Origin: HGM04593 sp045660825
Lineage (GTDB): Bacteria; Bacteroidota; Bacteroidia; Bacteroidales; Bacteroidaceae
Assembly (NCBI GenBank): GCA_045660825.1
Contig: JAZREN010000049.1
Coordinates: forward strand, 1-31,123
Length of the DNA: 31,123 bases
Direction of reading: 5' to 3'
Shown: piece after piece, positions 1 to 8,064 of the stretch
How the letters are laid out: the number at the start of each line of letters is the position of its first letter
How positions within the stretch are numbered: position 1 is the first letter of the stretch
Translations under genes and position numbers: made by a program
Notes under the pieces: model-generated
What the model was told of the DNA's origin: nothing
Database searches by the model: none
The model's input: the letters and a program-made list of their open reading frames with translations, nothing else

Positions 1-42
1 GGCATTGCTGGTGCGTATATGGAGCTCAATAAGGCTGCATAA
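1..42 (+). CDS. 3' end of an unidentified gene (partial)
   Basis: Reading from base 1 in frame gives 14 codons without interruption, encoding GIAGAYMELNKAA and ending in TAA at 40-42. This looks like the tail of a protein whose body lies outside the window. The tail matches no family I recognise. The case is weak because 14 codons can be open by chance. The next gene is on the other strand and its terminator lies between the two, so this would be a convergent neighbour. Confidence 0.35.
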   Translation, partial: GIAGAYMELNKAA

Positions 43-104
43 GAACTCATATCAGCCGAAATACAATTTTTTCAGACTAAAATCTTGCCGATAAAACAAA
101 AACA

Positions 105-142
105 GAGAGGCCGGAGCAAAAATACTTTTGACCCGGCCTCTC
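105..142 (-). terminator. Rho-independent terminator of the NagB-like gene
   Basis: GAGAGGCCGG (105-114) pairs perfectly with CCGGCCTCTC (133-142). The intervening segment contains a second stem, CAAAA (117-121) with TTTTG (126-130). Read on the minus strand, the hairpin is followed by TGTTTTTGTTTTATC, a good U-rich tail. It begins 23 bases past the stop codon at 165. On the plus strand the tail is weaker, but the hairpin could also stop the partial gene at 1-42. Confidence 0.8.
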
Positions 143-164
143 ATTCAATCACTGTTTTATTCTA

Positions 165-2087
165 TTACAGCAACTTCGCGAACAACTCGATTGCCTGATA
201 CTCGGGCAAACCAATCTTATTGAAGAGTTCCGCAGTACCCTGTGTGCGTTCCTCGGCACGCTGCCAGAACTCACGTGCATCCTCACCGGGGAATGGAACG
301 ATATCCTTTTGTGAGAGGTGACGGAAGATTGCGTGACGCTTGCGGATGAGTTCCTCTGGGCTCAATGGCACAGCCATATCGGCAACCGCCAAGTCCCACT
401 CCTGCCATGCTCCGCGATAGAGCCATATGTGACACTCCTTAGCCCAATCGTCGTCCTTGACCTCTTCAAAGGCACGCAACACAGCCTCGATGCAGACACG
501 GTGTGTGCCATGAGGGTCGGTGAGGTCGCCTGCAGCATATATCTGATGAGGCTTGACCTCGCGCATGAGTGCCTTAACGATCTCAATATCGTCATCGCTG
601 AGTTTTCCTTTCTTTATACCGCCGGTCTCATAGAACGGTAAGTTGAGGAAGTGAGCATTGGTGCGATCGTCAAGACCGATAGAGCGGCATGCAGCACGTG
701 CCTCGGCGCGGCGTATCGCACCCTTGAGGTCAAGTAGCTTGCGTGGCTCGGGCTCACCCACCTTCTTGTTGGCAATGATTTCGCGAATCTCGTCAAAGGC
801 ATCGCCAAAGCCCATCTCCTTTGCTGTGTCAATGTTCTGCAACACTACATCGTCATATACTGCCACGTTACCCGAAGTCTGATATGCAACGTGTACATCA
901 TGTCCCTGCTCAATGAGACGGTTGAATGTTCCACCCATTGAGATGACATCGTCATCAGGGTGTGGCGAGAAGATGATTACTCGCTTGGGGAACGGTGTAG
1001 ACGAAACAGGACGTGTGCTGTCGTCGGCATTAGGTTTGCCACCCGGCCAACCCGAAATAATGTGCTGTATCTCGTTAAATACACGGATATTTATCTTATC
1101 GTATGTGTCGACACGCTCAAGAAGATCGGAAAGCGAGTTCTTGATGTAATCCTGATGTGTGAGTTTGAGGATTGGCTTATCGACAGTCTGGCACAACCAG
1201 ATGACTGCCTTGCGGATGAGTTTGTCGCTCCACTCAATTGGAGGAGCAATGAGCCAAGGCTCCTTCACGCGTGTGAGCTCCTGTGCTGCAGCCTCATCTA
1301 TGACAACCTGTACATCGTCGTGTTCCTGCAGGCAAGTTGCGGGATACTCATCGCTCACCCCACCCTCAATGAGTCTGTGGGCAACGCCGGCCTTATCCTC
1401 GCCCCACATCATGAGAACAATTTTCTTTGCACTCATAATGGTTTCCAAGCCCATAGTAATGGCCATCTTGGGCACCTCGTTGGGATTTGAGAAGAACTTG
1501 TCCTGATTCTTACGGGTATTGTAGCTCAACTGCACAAGGCGTGTTGTAGAGTGGGCATAGCTGCCGGGCTCGTTGAAACCAATCTGGCCTAGTTCGCCCA
1601 CACCCATTATCATGAGGTCTATGCAACCACCTACCATCTGCTCATACTTGCGGCAGTAGTCGTTCACCTTGTCACGTGCAATAGTGCCGTCGGGAAAGTG
1701 CACGTTCTCGGGCTTGATGTCGATATACTTGAGGAAATCCTCGTTCACACGGTGATTGCGGCTCTGTGACGATGCGGGTTCCATTGGGTAGAACTCGTCA
1801 AGGCTGTAGACCTCGACATTGGCAAAGCTCACCTCACCCGCCTGGTAGCGGTTAACGAGCTCGGCATAAAGGCCAAGAGGTGTGCGGCCTGTTGAAAGAC
1901 CAAGTGCAAAAAGACGGTTCTCCTTGTGAGCCTTGATGGCGTTGACCACCATGTCGGCAGCAACCTTCACGCCCTCGGACTCCGTAGGGCATATTCTTGT
2001 AGGCACTTTCTCGAATTTACATATACTCTCTATTGGCGCCGAAACAGGCAGTTCGCCTATCTTTGGCAATACAAATTTTGGATTCAT
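165..2087 (-). CDS. NagB-like isomerase domain fused to a PIG-L/LmbE deacetylase domain
   Basis: The 640-residue protein has two enzyme-like domains, whereas E. coli NagB alone is 266 residues. Residues about 25-275 resemble glucosamine-6-phosphate deaminase: the phosphate loop LGLSTGRTP (62-70), SLDEF with D97, and FNEPGS with E173. A helical linker follows. Residues about 367-600 carry the zinc de-N-acetylase signature HPDDD (H376-D380) and the second metal motif DPHGTH (524-529). No signal peptide is visible, so it is cytosolic. Such fusions are known in Bacteroidota as deaminase-like proteins, and they could couple deacetylation and deamination of GlcNAc-derived sugar. One oddity: the loop that in E. 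coli supplies Asp141 and His143 reads GELGQIGFNE here, with Leu166 and Gln168 at those positions. Ordinary deaminase activity is therefore doubtful. The nearby kinase, sulfatase and GH20 support a role in hexosamine use. Confidence 0.85.
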   Translation of the reverse strand: MNPKFVLPKIGELPVSAPIESICKFEKVPTRICPTESEGVKVAADMVVNAIKAHKENRLFALGLSTGRTPLGLYAELVNRYQAGEVSFANVEVYSLDEFYPMEPASSQSRNHRVNEDFLKYIDIKPENVHFPDGTIARDKVNDYCRKYEQMVGGCIDLMIMGVGELGQIGFNEPGSYAHSTTRLVQLSYNTRKNQDKFFSNPNEVPKMAITMGLETIMSAKKIVLMMWGEDKAGVAHRLIEGGVSDEYPATCLQEHDDVQVVIDEAAAQELTRVKEPWLIAPPIEWSDKLIRKAVIWLCQTVDKPILKLTHQDYIKNSLSDLLERVDTYDKINIRVFNEIQHIISGWPGGKPNADDSTRPVSSTPFPKRVIIFSPHPDDDVISMGGTFNRLIEQGHDVHVAYQTSGNVAVYDDVVLQNIDTAKEMGFGDAFDEIREIIANKKVGEPEPRKLLDLKGAIRRAEARAACRSIGLDDRTNAHFLNLPFYETGGIKKGKLSDDDIEIVKALMREVKPHQIYAAGDLTDPHGTHRVCIEAVLRAFEEVKDDDWAKECHIWLYRGAWQEWDLAVADMAVPLSPEELIRKRHAIFRHLSQKDIVPFPGEDAREFWQRAEERTQGTAELFNKIGLPEYQAIELFAKLL

Positions 2088-2129
2088 AGTTATGGTTTGT
2101 TAAGTTTAGTTTTTAAGTTTTATCTATTT

Positions 2130-2158
2130 TGTCATACTGAGTGAAACGAAGTATCTCT
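2130..2158 (+). repeat. Half copy of a dispersed repeat (TGTCATNCTGAR...)
   Basis: The gap between the maturase and the NagB-like gene contains TGTCATACTGAGTGAAACGA followed by AGTATCTCTC. It matches the right arm of the inverted-repeat element at 11501-11567, sharing TGTCAT, CTGA, GAA and ATCTC. A short CATGACA at 2171-2177 may be the remnant of the opposite arm. Nothing else is seen in this 97-base gap, and I find no convincing -7 box for the NagB-like gene there. Confidence 0.6.
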
Positions 2159-2184
2159 CCATCAAACAAGCATGACATTGTCTA

Positions 2185-3426
2185 TCATTTCCTGTTCATG
2201 ATCTCCGACGCGGGGAGACCTTTATCAAGCAGCATTTTCATATAGCGCATATGTGGGTCGGTGTGACGGAAGAACATCTTGTAACCGTCGCACAACACAT
2301 TCATGTAGGGTTCACCGTTCTTGGCATAGGCAAAGCGGTGCTTGGGACACTCACCATGGCAAAGGAAATAGTAGCTGCAACGCTTGCACTCCAAAGGCAA
2401 AGCATCACGTTTGTCGCGGCCGAATGTCTGTTGTTCGGGGCTGCGGTACATTGCCGAGAGTTCCTTCTCCTTGATGTTACCCAGGCGGTACTCGGGGTAG
2501 ACAAAGTGGTCACATGAGTAGACATCGCCGTTGTGCTCCACCACAAGGCCATCGCCACAGACCTCACTGAAGGCGCACAGCGGCGGTTGCACACCGCACC
2601 AGTTGGCAAGTGTAACGTCAAAGAGTTGCACAAAGCAACGGCCCACGTCGTACTTCATCCACTCGTCAAAGACATCACACATGAACTGTCCATACCCCTT
2701 TGCCGACACCGACCATGGAGCCTCAACAGCATCCTCTTCATCGGGCGAGACAATGAGCGGTCGCTTGCCTGGACGCTGGATTACATACTCCACCACCGGC
2801 AAGAACTGCATGAACGGATTCAATGAACGCAGGAACTTATACACCTCGGCACCACGTCCCTCACTGCGGGCATTTACGGTGGAGAGTATATTGAACTCAA
2901 CACCTGTGCGCGACATAAGTTCAACACCCTTCATCACACGGGCAAATGTGGGAGCGCCGCCACAGTCACGACGGAAGGCGTCGTGTATATCCTCGGGGCC
3001 ATCGAGCGACAGGCCAATGAGGAAATTGTTGTCCTTGAAGAAACTGCACCACTCCTCACCAAGCAGAATGCCGTTTGTCTGCAATGTATTCTCAATTCTC
3101 TTGCCATTGGCGTATTTCTGCTGCAGTTCCATTGCCTTGCGGAAGAATGGAAGACCTGCCATCAACGGCTCGCCACCATGCCAACAGAAAGAGATTTCCT
3201 CCTGTGATGCGCCCTCAATGTACTGCTTGATATATGTTTCTAGCAGTTCATCGCTCATCTTGGGCATTGCCCCGCTGTAGATCTCGCTTTTGTCGCGATA
3301 GTAGCAATAGTGGCAATCGAGGTTACACGCCGAGCCAATGGGCTTTACCATTGTAGAGAATGCCGGTGCGCGCCTCATCTTGGCAACATCGACAAGATGC
3401 AGATTGTTTCTTTTATTACTTTTCAC
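2185..3426 (-). CDS. Anaerobic sulfatase-maturating enzyme (radical SAM/SPASM)
   Basis: This enzyme converts the active-site Ser or Cys of a sulfatase to formylglycine without oxygen, using S-adenosylmethionine. The 413 residues match the size of the Bacteroides anSME (ChuR-type). Visible features are the radical SAM triad C34-x3-C38-x2-C41 within ACNLDCHYCYY, WHGGEP at 82-87, and LSLDGP at 139-144. The C-terminal SPASM cysteines C284, C290, C305, C347, C350, C356, C360 and C379 bind two auxiliary clusters. D306 in VYSCDHF is the expected catalytic base. The first codon is GTG at 3426, overlapping the sulfatase stop by 11 bases, with AGGA about 12 bases upstream. An ATG at 3378 (residue 17) is the alternative start and would leave a 37-base gap. 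The overlap indicates one transcript with its client sulfatase. Confidence 0.95.
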   Translation of the reverse strand: MKSNKRNNLHLVDVAKMRRAPAFSTMVKPIGSACNLDCHYCYYRDKSEIYSGAMPKMSDELLETYIKQYIEGASQEEISFCWHGGEPLMAGLPFFRKAMELQQKYANGKRIENTLQTNGILLGEEWCSFFKDNNFLIGLSLDGPEDIHDAFRRDCGGAPTFARVMKGVELMSRTGVEFNILSTVNARSEGRGAEVYKFLRSLNPFMQFLPVVEYVIQRPGKRPLIVSPDEEDAVEAPWSVSAKGYGQFMCDVFDEWMKYDVGRCFVQLFDVTLANWCGVQPPLCAFSEVCGDGLVVEHNGDVYSCDHFVYPEYRLGNIKEKELSAMYRSPEQQTFGRDKRDALPLECKRCSYYFLCHGECPKHRFAYAKNGEPYMNVLCDGYKMFFRHTDPHMRYMKMLLDKGLPASEIMNRK

Positions 3427-4996
3427 TTGCTATAAATTCCTGTTCGCCATACTGCTGCTGCAGCTTCACGAGTTTCTCCTTCAGCTGCGCAGTGATTTCC
3501 TCTGTACCGGGCTGGCCGTAGATGTTGCTCAGTTCGTGCTTGTCGTTCTCAAGGTCAAAGAGTTCCCATACACCATCCTCATAGAAATGGATGAGTTTGT
3601 AGTGCTCAGTACGCACACCCAAGTGACGCTTTACGGCATGCTCGTCGGGGTACTCATAGTAGTGGTAATATACACCGTCGCGGTTCGGTTCCCACTCCTC
3701 GCCTTTCAGGACAGGAAGGAATGAACAGCCGTGGATATCCGATGGAACCTCTACACCGGCAAGTTCAAGGAATGTCGGTGCATAGTCAATGTTCTGCACC
3801 ATCTCCATAGCCTCGCCCTTTACACCGCCCGGCAAACGCACGAGCAATGGAGTGCGGAATGACTCCTCGTACATCCAGCGTTTATCAAACCATCCGTGCT
3901 CACCCATGTAGAAACCCTGGTCAGATGTATACACTATGAGTGTGTTGTCCATCAACCCCTCGGCCTCAAGATAATCGAGCACACGGCCTACGTTGCGGTC
4001 AACCGATGTTATCACGCGCAGATAGTCGCGCATGTACTGCTGGTATTTCCAAGCATCGAGTTCCTTACCGGTGAGGCCTGCGGCCTTGAATTTCTCAATC
4101 ACGACATCGTAATGCGCATCCCATGCCTTTTTCTGCTCGGGATTCATGTTGTTATATATGCGACGTCCCCACTCTTCCAAATCGGGGCGGCTATGTATAG
4201 TGCTGTCCTTGTCTGCCATCTTAAGGTCATAGACAATGTCCATATCCTTGCTGATCGACATCTTCTGTATCTGCGCAGCCTCGCGGGTATCGTAGTTGTC
4301 AAAGAATGTCGCAGGCAACGGGAAGTTGCTGTCGGCAAAGAGTTCGAGGTCACAGGTGTCGGGCATCCATGTGCGGTGCGGTGCCTTATGATGCAAAAGC
4401 AGACAGAAAGGCTTGCTTACATCTCGCCCGCTCTCAAGCCAGTCGAGTGCAAGGTCGGTAGTCACATTGGTGGCATACCCCTCACGTTGCACCTTCTCGC
4501 CATTGCGTATGAAGGTCGGATTATAGTAATCGCCCTGACCAATGAGGATATCCCAATGGTTGAAGCCAGTAGGCTCCGATGTCAGGTGCCACTTTCCAAT
4601 CACAGCAGTTTCATAGCCCTGCTGCTGCAACAGTTTGGGGAATGTCTGCTGGCTGCCGTCGAAAGACGAACTATTGTCGGTGAAACCATTGGTGAAGCTG
4701 TGTTTGCCGGTGAGCATGCACGCACGCGATGGGCCACTGATTGAGTTGGCCACAAAGCTGTTTGTAAAGCGTAGACCATCGGCGGCAATGCGGTCAATAT
4801 TCGGTGTGCGGATGAATGTTGTATCGTAAGCACTGATTGTCTGGTACGAGTGGTCATCGCACATGATGAATAGAATGTTCATCGGTTCCTTTGGCTTCTC
4901 CTCGGCAGTGCCGCAGGATGCAACAAGCGGCAACACAGCCGCACCTGCCATTGAAAGGCCTAGAACTTTTTTTGTCTTGTCGTAGAATTTGTTCAT
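3416..4996 (-). CDS. S-type arylsulfatase lipoprotein, GlcNAc-6-sulfatase-like (S1 family)
   Basis: This enzyme hydrolyses sulfate esters on glycans. I start it at ATG 4996 (526 residues). An in-frame ATG lies at 5062, but a -7 box at 5067-5074 would put the transcription start at or just downstream of it. The chosen start also gives a tidy lipoprotein signal, MNKFYDKTKKVLG..LVASC, with lipidated Cys28. ATGs at 5026 and 5023 remain possible. The mature part opens with the metal-binding DDH, then the formylglycine motif S-G-P-S-R. Its modified residue is Ser87, which requires the anaerobic maturase encoded next door. Later come TSDQGFYMGEHGWFDKRWMYEES and LLVRLPGG, a pattern I associate with S1_11-like N-acetylglucosamine-6-O-sulfatases. 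That substrate fits the GH20 and ROK neighbours, but the subfamily is recalled rather than tested. The protein is probably anchored in the periplasm or on the surface. Confidence 0.92.
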   Translation of the reverse strand: MNKFYDKTKKVLGLSMAGAAVLPLVASCGTAEEKPKEPMNILFIMCDDHSYQTISAYDTTFIRTPNIDRIAADGLRFTNSFVANSISGPSRACMLTGKHSFTNGFTDNSSSFDGSQQTFPKLLQQQGYETAVIGKWHLTSEPTGFNHWDILIGQGDYYNPTFIRNGEKVQREGYATNVTTDLALDWLESGRDVSKPFCLLLHHKAPHRTWMPDTCDLELFADSNFPLPATFFDNYDTREAAQIQKMSISKDMDIVYDLKMADKDSTIHSRPDLEEWGRRIYNNMNPEQKKAWDAHYDVVIEKFKAAGLTGKELDAWKYQQYMRDYLRVITSVDRNVGRVLDYLEAEGLMDNTLIVYTSDQGFYMGEHGWFDKRWMYEESFRTPLLVRLPGGVKGEAMEMVQNIDYAPTFLELAGVEVPSDIHGCSFLPVLKGEEWEPNRDGVYYHYYEYPDEHAVKRHLGVRTEHYKLIHFYEDGVWELFDLENDKHELSNIYGQPGTEEITAQLKEKLVKLQQQYGEQEFIASEK

Positions 4997-5066
4997 ATCA
5001 TGGTCTGTTTTTGTTATTTTCATCATCCGCTTGGCATCACAAAACCACCCCACGGACTGCATATTG

Positions 5067-5074
5067 CGAAGATA
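5067..5074 (-). promoter_or_regulatory. -7 box of the sulfatase-maturase operon (TATCTTCG)
   Basis: The minus strand reads TTATCTTCGCAA here, one base from the Bacteroidota -7 consensus TAnnTTTG and identical over 12 bases to the GH20 promoter. It implies a transcript starting near 5060, which argues against translation from the ATG at 5062. No TTTG is seen 19-21 bases further upstream. Confidence 0.55.
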
Positions 5075-5147
5075 AGCATAAATATTGAAATATTTTTGAA
5101 ATTAAATAATTTTAGAGGTCTTCTAAACATTTTTAGTTTTCCGGCAC

Positions 5148-5181
5148 AAAAAAAACGCCTGTCGCACAAGCAACAGGCGTT
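5148..5181 (-). terminator. Rho-independent terminator of the ROK kinase gene
   Basis: AACGCCTGT (5154-5162) pairs with ACAGGCGTT (5173-5181). Three further pairs, one of them wobble, extend the stem to about 12 bp with a 4-base loop. On the minus strand the hairpin is followed by a run of eight T (5155-5148). It begins 20 bases past the kinase stop codon. Confidence 0.9.
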
Positions 5182-5201
5182 GTATATAGAAATGGGATAT
5201 A

Positions 5202-6161
5202 TCAATCAACCCAACCGAGAGCTGAAGCACCAAGCACTGCAGCATCGGCACCGGGGAGTGATGATTTCAACACCTTTACCTTATCTCTCCACAAGAACAC
5301 TACATTCTGGTTCATGTGTTTGCGTATTGGCTCGAGCAACAGTTCACCGGCATTTGCCAAACCGCCAAAGAGAATGATGGCCTCGGGAGCCGAGAATGCA
5401 ATGAAGTTGCAGAAAGCCTCACCAAGCACCTTGCCGGTGAACTCGAAAATCTCGTTAGCAAGTTTGTCGCCCTTTATTGCTGCATCAAAAAGCATCTTTG
5501 ATGTAAGTTCGTTGATGCATACGTCGCGGAGAATGCTTGGTTCGTCGCGCTCAACAAGCCACTTCTTTGCAGTACGCACGATACCTGTTGCCGAAGCATA
5601 GGTCTCGAGACAGTCGGTACGTCCGCAACCACATGAACGGCCTTCGAGGACAGGAGCAGTAACGTGGCCGAGTTCACCGGCAAAGCCGTCGTGGCCATAG
5701 ATGAGCTGACCGTTGGCAACGATACCGCTGCCCACACCTGTACCAAGTGTGATGTACACGAAATCCTTCATTCCCTGCGCTACACCATATTTCATCTCAC
5801 CGATGGCTGCAGCATTGGCATCGTTGGTAACCTTTGTGGGGAGACCGGTCTTCTTCTCAATGAGCCAGCCCAGGGGCACAATGCCCTTCCAAGGCAGGTT
5901 GGCTGCATTCACAATCTCACCTGTGTAGTAGTTTGCCATTGGAGCACCTACACCAATACCCTCGAGCTTACCATCGCAACCGTTCTCTGTCGCAAGTTTC
6001 TTGATTACCGCCGCTATAGAATCAGTATACTCCTCAATGTCGGGGTGCGCCTGTGTCTTAATAGAATCATCTTTCGCAAGGATGTGACCTTTAACATCAA
6101 CAAGACCAATTACGGTATTTGTACCGCCAAGGTCTATTCCAATTACATATTTTTCGCTCAT
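5202..6161 (-). CDS. ROK-family sugar kinase (glucose/GlcNAc kinase-like)
   Basis: This enzyme transfers phosphate from ATP to a hexose in the cytosol. The 319 residues are standard for ROK kinases. Visible are the N-terminal phosphate loop GIDLGGTNT (8-16), the catalytic base D114 in VTNDANAAA, the ROK glutamate E163 in GELGH, and the zinc site formed by H166, C177, C179 and C184. The zinc loop reads CGCGRTDCLE, where a glycine is more usual at the Asp. Bacteroides RokA-type enzymes accept glucose and N-acetylglucosamine. The nearby GH20 and NagB-like genes favour GlcNAc, but sequence alone does not decide this. The gene stands alone between its own promoter (6219-6226) and a strong terminator, and is divergent from the GH20 gene. 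Confidence 0.9.
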   Translation of the reverse strand: MSEKYVIGIDLGGTNTVIGLVDVKGHILAKDDSIKTQAHPDIEEYTDSIAAVIKKLATENGCDGKLEGIGVGAPMANYYTGEIVNAANLPWKGIVPLGWLIEKKTGLPTKVTNDANAAAIGEMKYGVAQGMKDFVYITLGTGVGSGIVANGQLIYGHDGFAGELGHVTAPVLEGRSCGCGRTDCLETYASATGIVRTAKKWLVERDEPSILRDVCINELTSKMLFDAAIKGDKLANEIFEFTGKVLGEAFCNFIAFSAPEAIILFGGLANAGELLLEPIRKHMNQNVVFLWRDKVKVLKSSLPGADAAVLGASALGWVD

Positions 6162-6196
6162 AATTATAATAGATTAGTTACTTATCCACAACAGAA

Positions 6197-6226
6197 TCCG
6201 TAAAAACGGAAGCATTCGCGAATGTA
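6197..6226 (-). promoter_or_regulatory. ROK kinase promoter with overlapping 12-bp palindrome
   Basis: On the minus strand TTACATTCGC gives a -7 box TACATTCG (6219-6226). The perfect palindrome CATTCGCGAATG (6213-6224) overlaps the box and could be a repressor or activator site. In the leader, TCCGT-AAAA-ACGGA (6197-6210) can form a small hairpin. The gap between the kinase and GH20 genes is otherwise AT-rich, with nothing else recognised. Confidence 0.5.
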
Positions 6227-6331
6227 AACAAAAAAAATCAGTTACAACGCAAAAACTTCAAAAACTCTCTAAAAATCTTGGTAAAATAACATTTTTATGC
6301 CCAATCCTTTTTTCTTTGACCCTGTTTGCAT

Positions 6332-6339
6332 TATCTTCG
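6332..6339 (+). promoter_or_regulatory. -7 box of the GH20-sialidase 1 unit (TATCTTCG)
   Basis: TTATCTTCGCAA at 6331-6342 copies the sulfatase promoter exactly. A T-rich stretch lies 19 bases upstream in place of TTTG. It predicts a start near 6346, leaving a leader of about 34 bases before the ATG at 6380. This rules out the TTG codon at 6326 as the start. Confidence 0.55.
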
Positions 6340-6379
6340 CAAAATATTTAAATATAAAAATATTAAATTACACAAAATT

Positions 6380-8023
6380 ATGTTGAAGAAACTCTTGGCT
6401 TTTTTGCTTGTAATTACAGCAACGGCGACATTTGCACAGGAAAAGGTTTTTCCGACAATTCTGCCACAACCATCAAGCGTCAAACATGGCAATGCCAACA
6501 TAAAGTTTGATTTCACAAAAGACACAAAAATCATTTACGCCTTCGATGACAGCAGGGCTAAATATGCAGCCGAAGAGTTGAACAGAATAGCCGTAGAGCT
6601 CTTTGGCAAGAAGCTGAAGAAGACAACCAAGGCAACTACCGAGAACAATATCATCTTCAAGTACGACGGTTCAATAAAGCCCGAGGGTTACATGCTCGAC
6701 ATTACCCCAGAAAACATCATCATCAAGGCAAAGGATGGTGCAGGCATGTTCTATGCCGTGCAGACATTGAAACAGATTATCCCGGTGCAGGCATTCGAGA
6801 CTCCTATCGACCTTGAGAAAGTGTCACTGCCGACAATGAAGATCAATGACGCACCCCACTTCCCCTACCGTGGCTTCATGCTCGACTGTTCACGCCATTT
6901 CTGGAGCGTAGAGACAATTAAGGAAGTCCTCGACATCCTATCCATGCACAAGATGAACCGTTTCCACTGGCACCTCACCGAGGACCAGGGATGGCGTATT
7001 GAGATAAAGAAATACCCTTTGCTTACACAGATTGGCAGCCTCCGCGAACAGACCACAACCGGACACAACGAAGGACTCGACGGTATCCCCTATGGTGGCT
7101 ACTACACTCAAAAGGAAATCAAGGAGATTGTGAAATATGCCCAGGAGCGTTTCATCACCATCGTCCCCGAGATTGAAATACCGGGTCACTCGCTCGGCGC
7201 ATTGAGCGCATACCCATGGCTGGGTTGCGAGGGTGAAGCCGGCAACTACAAGACATGGGCATATTGGGGCGTATCGAAACAGATTGCGTGCGCCGGCAAG
7301 GAGAGTACATTCAAATTCTGGGAGGACGTACTTGACGAGGTCATGGCATTGTTCCCCGGCGAATACATACACATTGGTGGCGACGAGGCTCCACGTGACA
7401 TGTGGAAGGAGTGCCCCGACTGCCAGCAGCGCATTAAGGACAACAACCTTAACAACGAGGCCGAGTTGCAGTCATATGTCAACAGCCGCATAGAAGCACA
7501 TCTGAACAAGAACGGACGCAAGTTGATTGGCTGGGACGAGATTCTTGAAGGTGGCGTAAGCCAGAACGCGACAATCATGTCATGGCGCGGCACTGTGGGT
7601 GGTATCGCCGCAGCAAAGAAGGGCAACTATGTCATCATGACACCCGGCGACTACTGCTACCTCGACTACCGCCAGACAACTGACCGCAAGGACGAGCTCG
7701 ACAGTAACGGAAGCTATGTACCCCTGCGCAAGTCATACTCGTTCAACCCATACGACCAGTTGAGCAAGGACGAGCAAAAGTACATCATGGGTGTACAGGG
7801 TAACCTGTGGACCGAGTATGTGACTACTCCAATGCAGTTGCAGTACAAAGCATTGCCACGCCTTGGCGCCATTGCCGAGATTGGTTGGAGCAACCCGTCG
7901 CCCGAGACAAAGGACGTTGAGGAGTTCATTGGCCGTGCAAAGGAACTGGCACGCTATTACAATGCATTCGGCTGGTGCTTCGGCCGCCACTTCTACGAGG
8001 ACGGCGTGCAGGTTGGCTGGTGA
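6380..8023 (+). CDS. GH20 beta-N-acetylhexosaminidase, secreted
   Basis: This enzyme removes terminal beta-linked GlcNAc or GalNAc by substrate-assisted catalysis. From the ATG at 6380 it has 547 residues, with a signal peptide MLKKLLAFLLVITATATFAQ. An N-terminal GH20b-type alpha/beta domain (about 25-155) precedes the barrel. Catalytic landmarks are RGFMLDCSRHF (164-174), HWHLTEDQGWR (196-206), the Asp-Glu pair D335-E336 in HIGGDEAPRDMW, GWDEILEGG (384-392) and the pocket tryptophan in GNLWTEY (475-480). The protein is complete, of usual length and ends without a sorting tail, so it is probably periplasmic. Only 41 bases separate it from sialidase 1, with no terminator, so the two are likely co-transcribed. 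Confidence 0.96.
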   Translation: MLKKLLAFLLVITATATFAQEKVFPTILPQPSSVKHGNANIKFDFTKDTKIIYAFDDSRAKYAAEELNRIAVELFGKKLKKTTKATTENNIIFKYDGSIKPEGYMLDITPENIIIKAKDGAGMFYAVQTLKQIIPVQAFETPIDLEKVSLPTMKINDAPHFPYRGFMLDCSRHFWSVETIKEVLDILSMHKMNRFHWHLTEDQGWRIEIKKYPLLTQIGSLREQTTTGHNEGLDGIPYGGYYTQKEIKEIVKYAQERFITIVPEIEIPGHSLGALSAYPWLGCEGEAGNYKTWAYWGVSKQIACAGKESTFKFWEDVLDEVMALFPGEYIHIGGDEAPRDMWKECPDCQQRIKDNNLNNEAELQSYVNSRIEAHLNKNGRKLIGWDEILEGGVSQNATIMSWRGTVGGIAAAKKGNYVIMTPGDYCYLDYRQTTDRKDELDSNGSYVPLRKSYSFNPYDQLSKDEQKYIMGVQGNLWTEYVTTPMQLQYKALPRLGAIAEIGWSNPSPETKDVEEFIGRAKELARYYNAFGWCFGRHFYEDGVQVGW

Positions 8024-8064
8024 TAAAAAAGGAATACAATTTCAAATTCTATAACTGACTTTTT

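Noticed and set aside
2531..3280. Plus-strand open frame (249 codons) opposite the maturase
   Set aside because: Ser/Pro-rich antisense translation over the radical SAM motifs, which are clearly on the other strand.
3896..4744. Plus-strand open frame (282 codons) opposite the sulfatase
   Set aside because: It is a shadow of the sulfatase catalytic region and shows no recognisable protein pattern.
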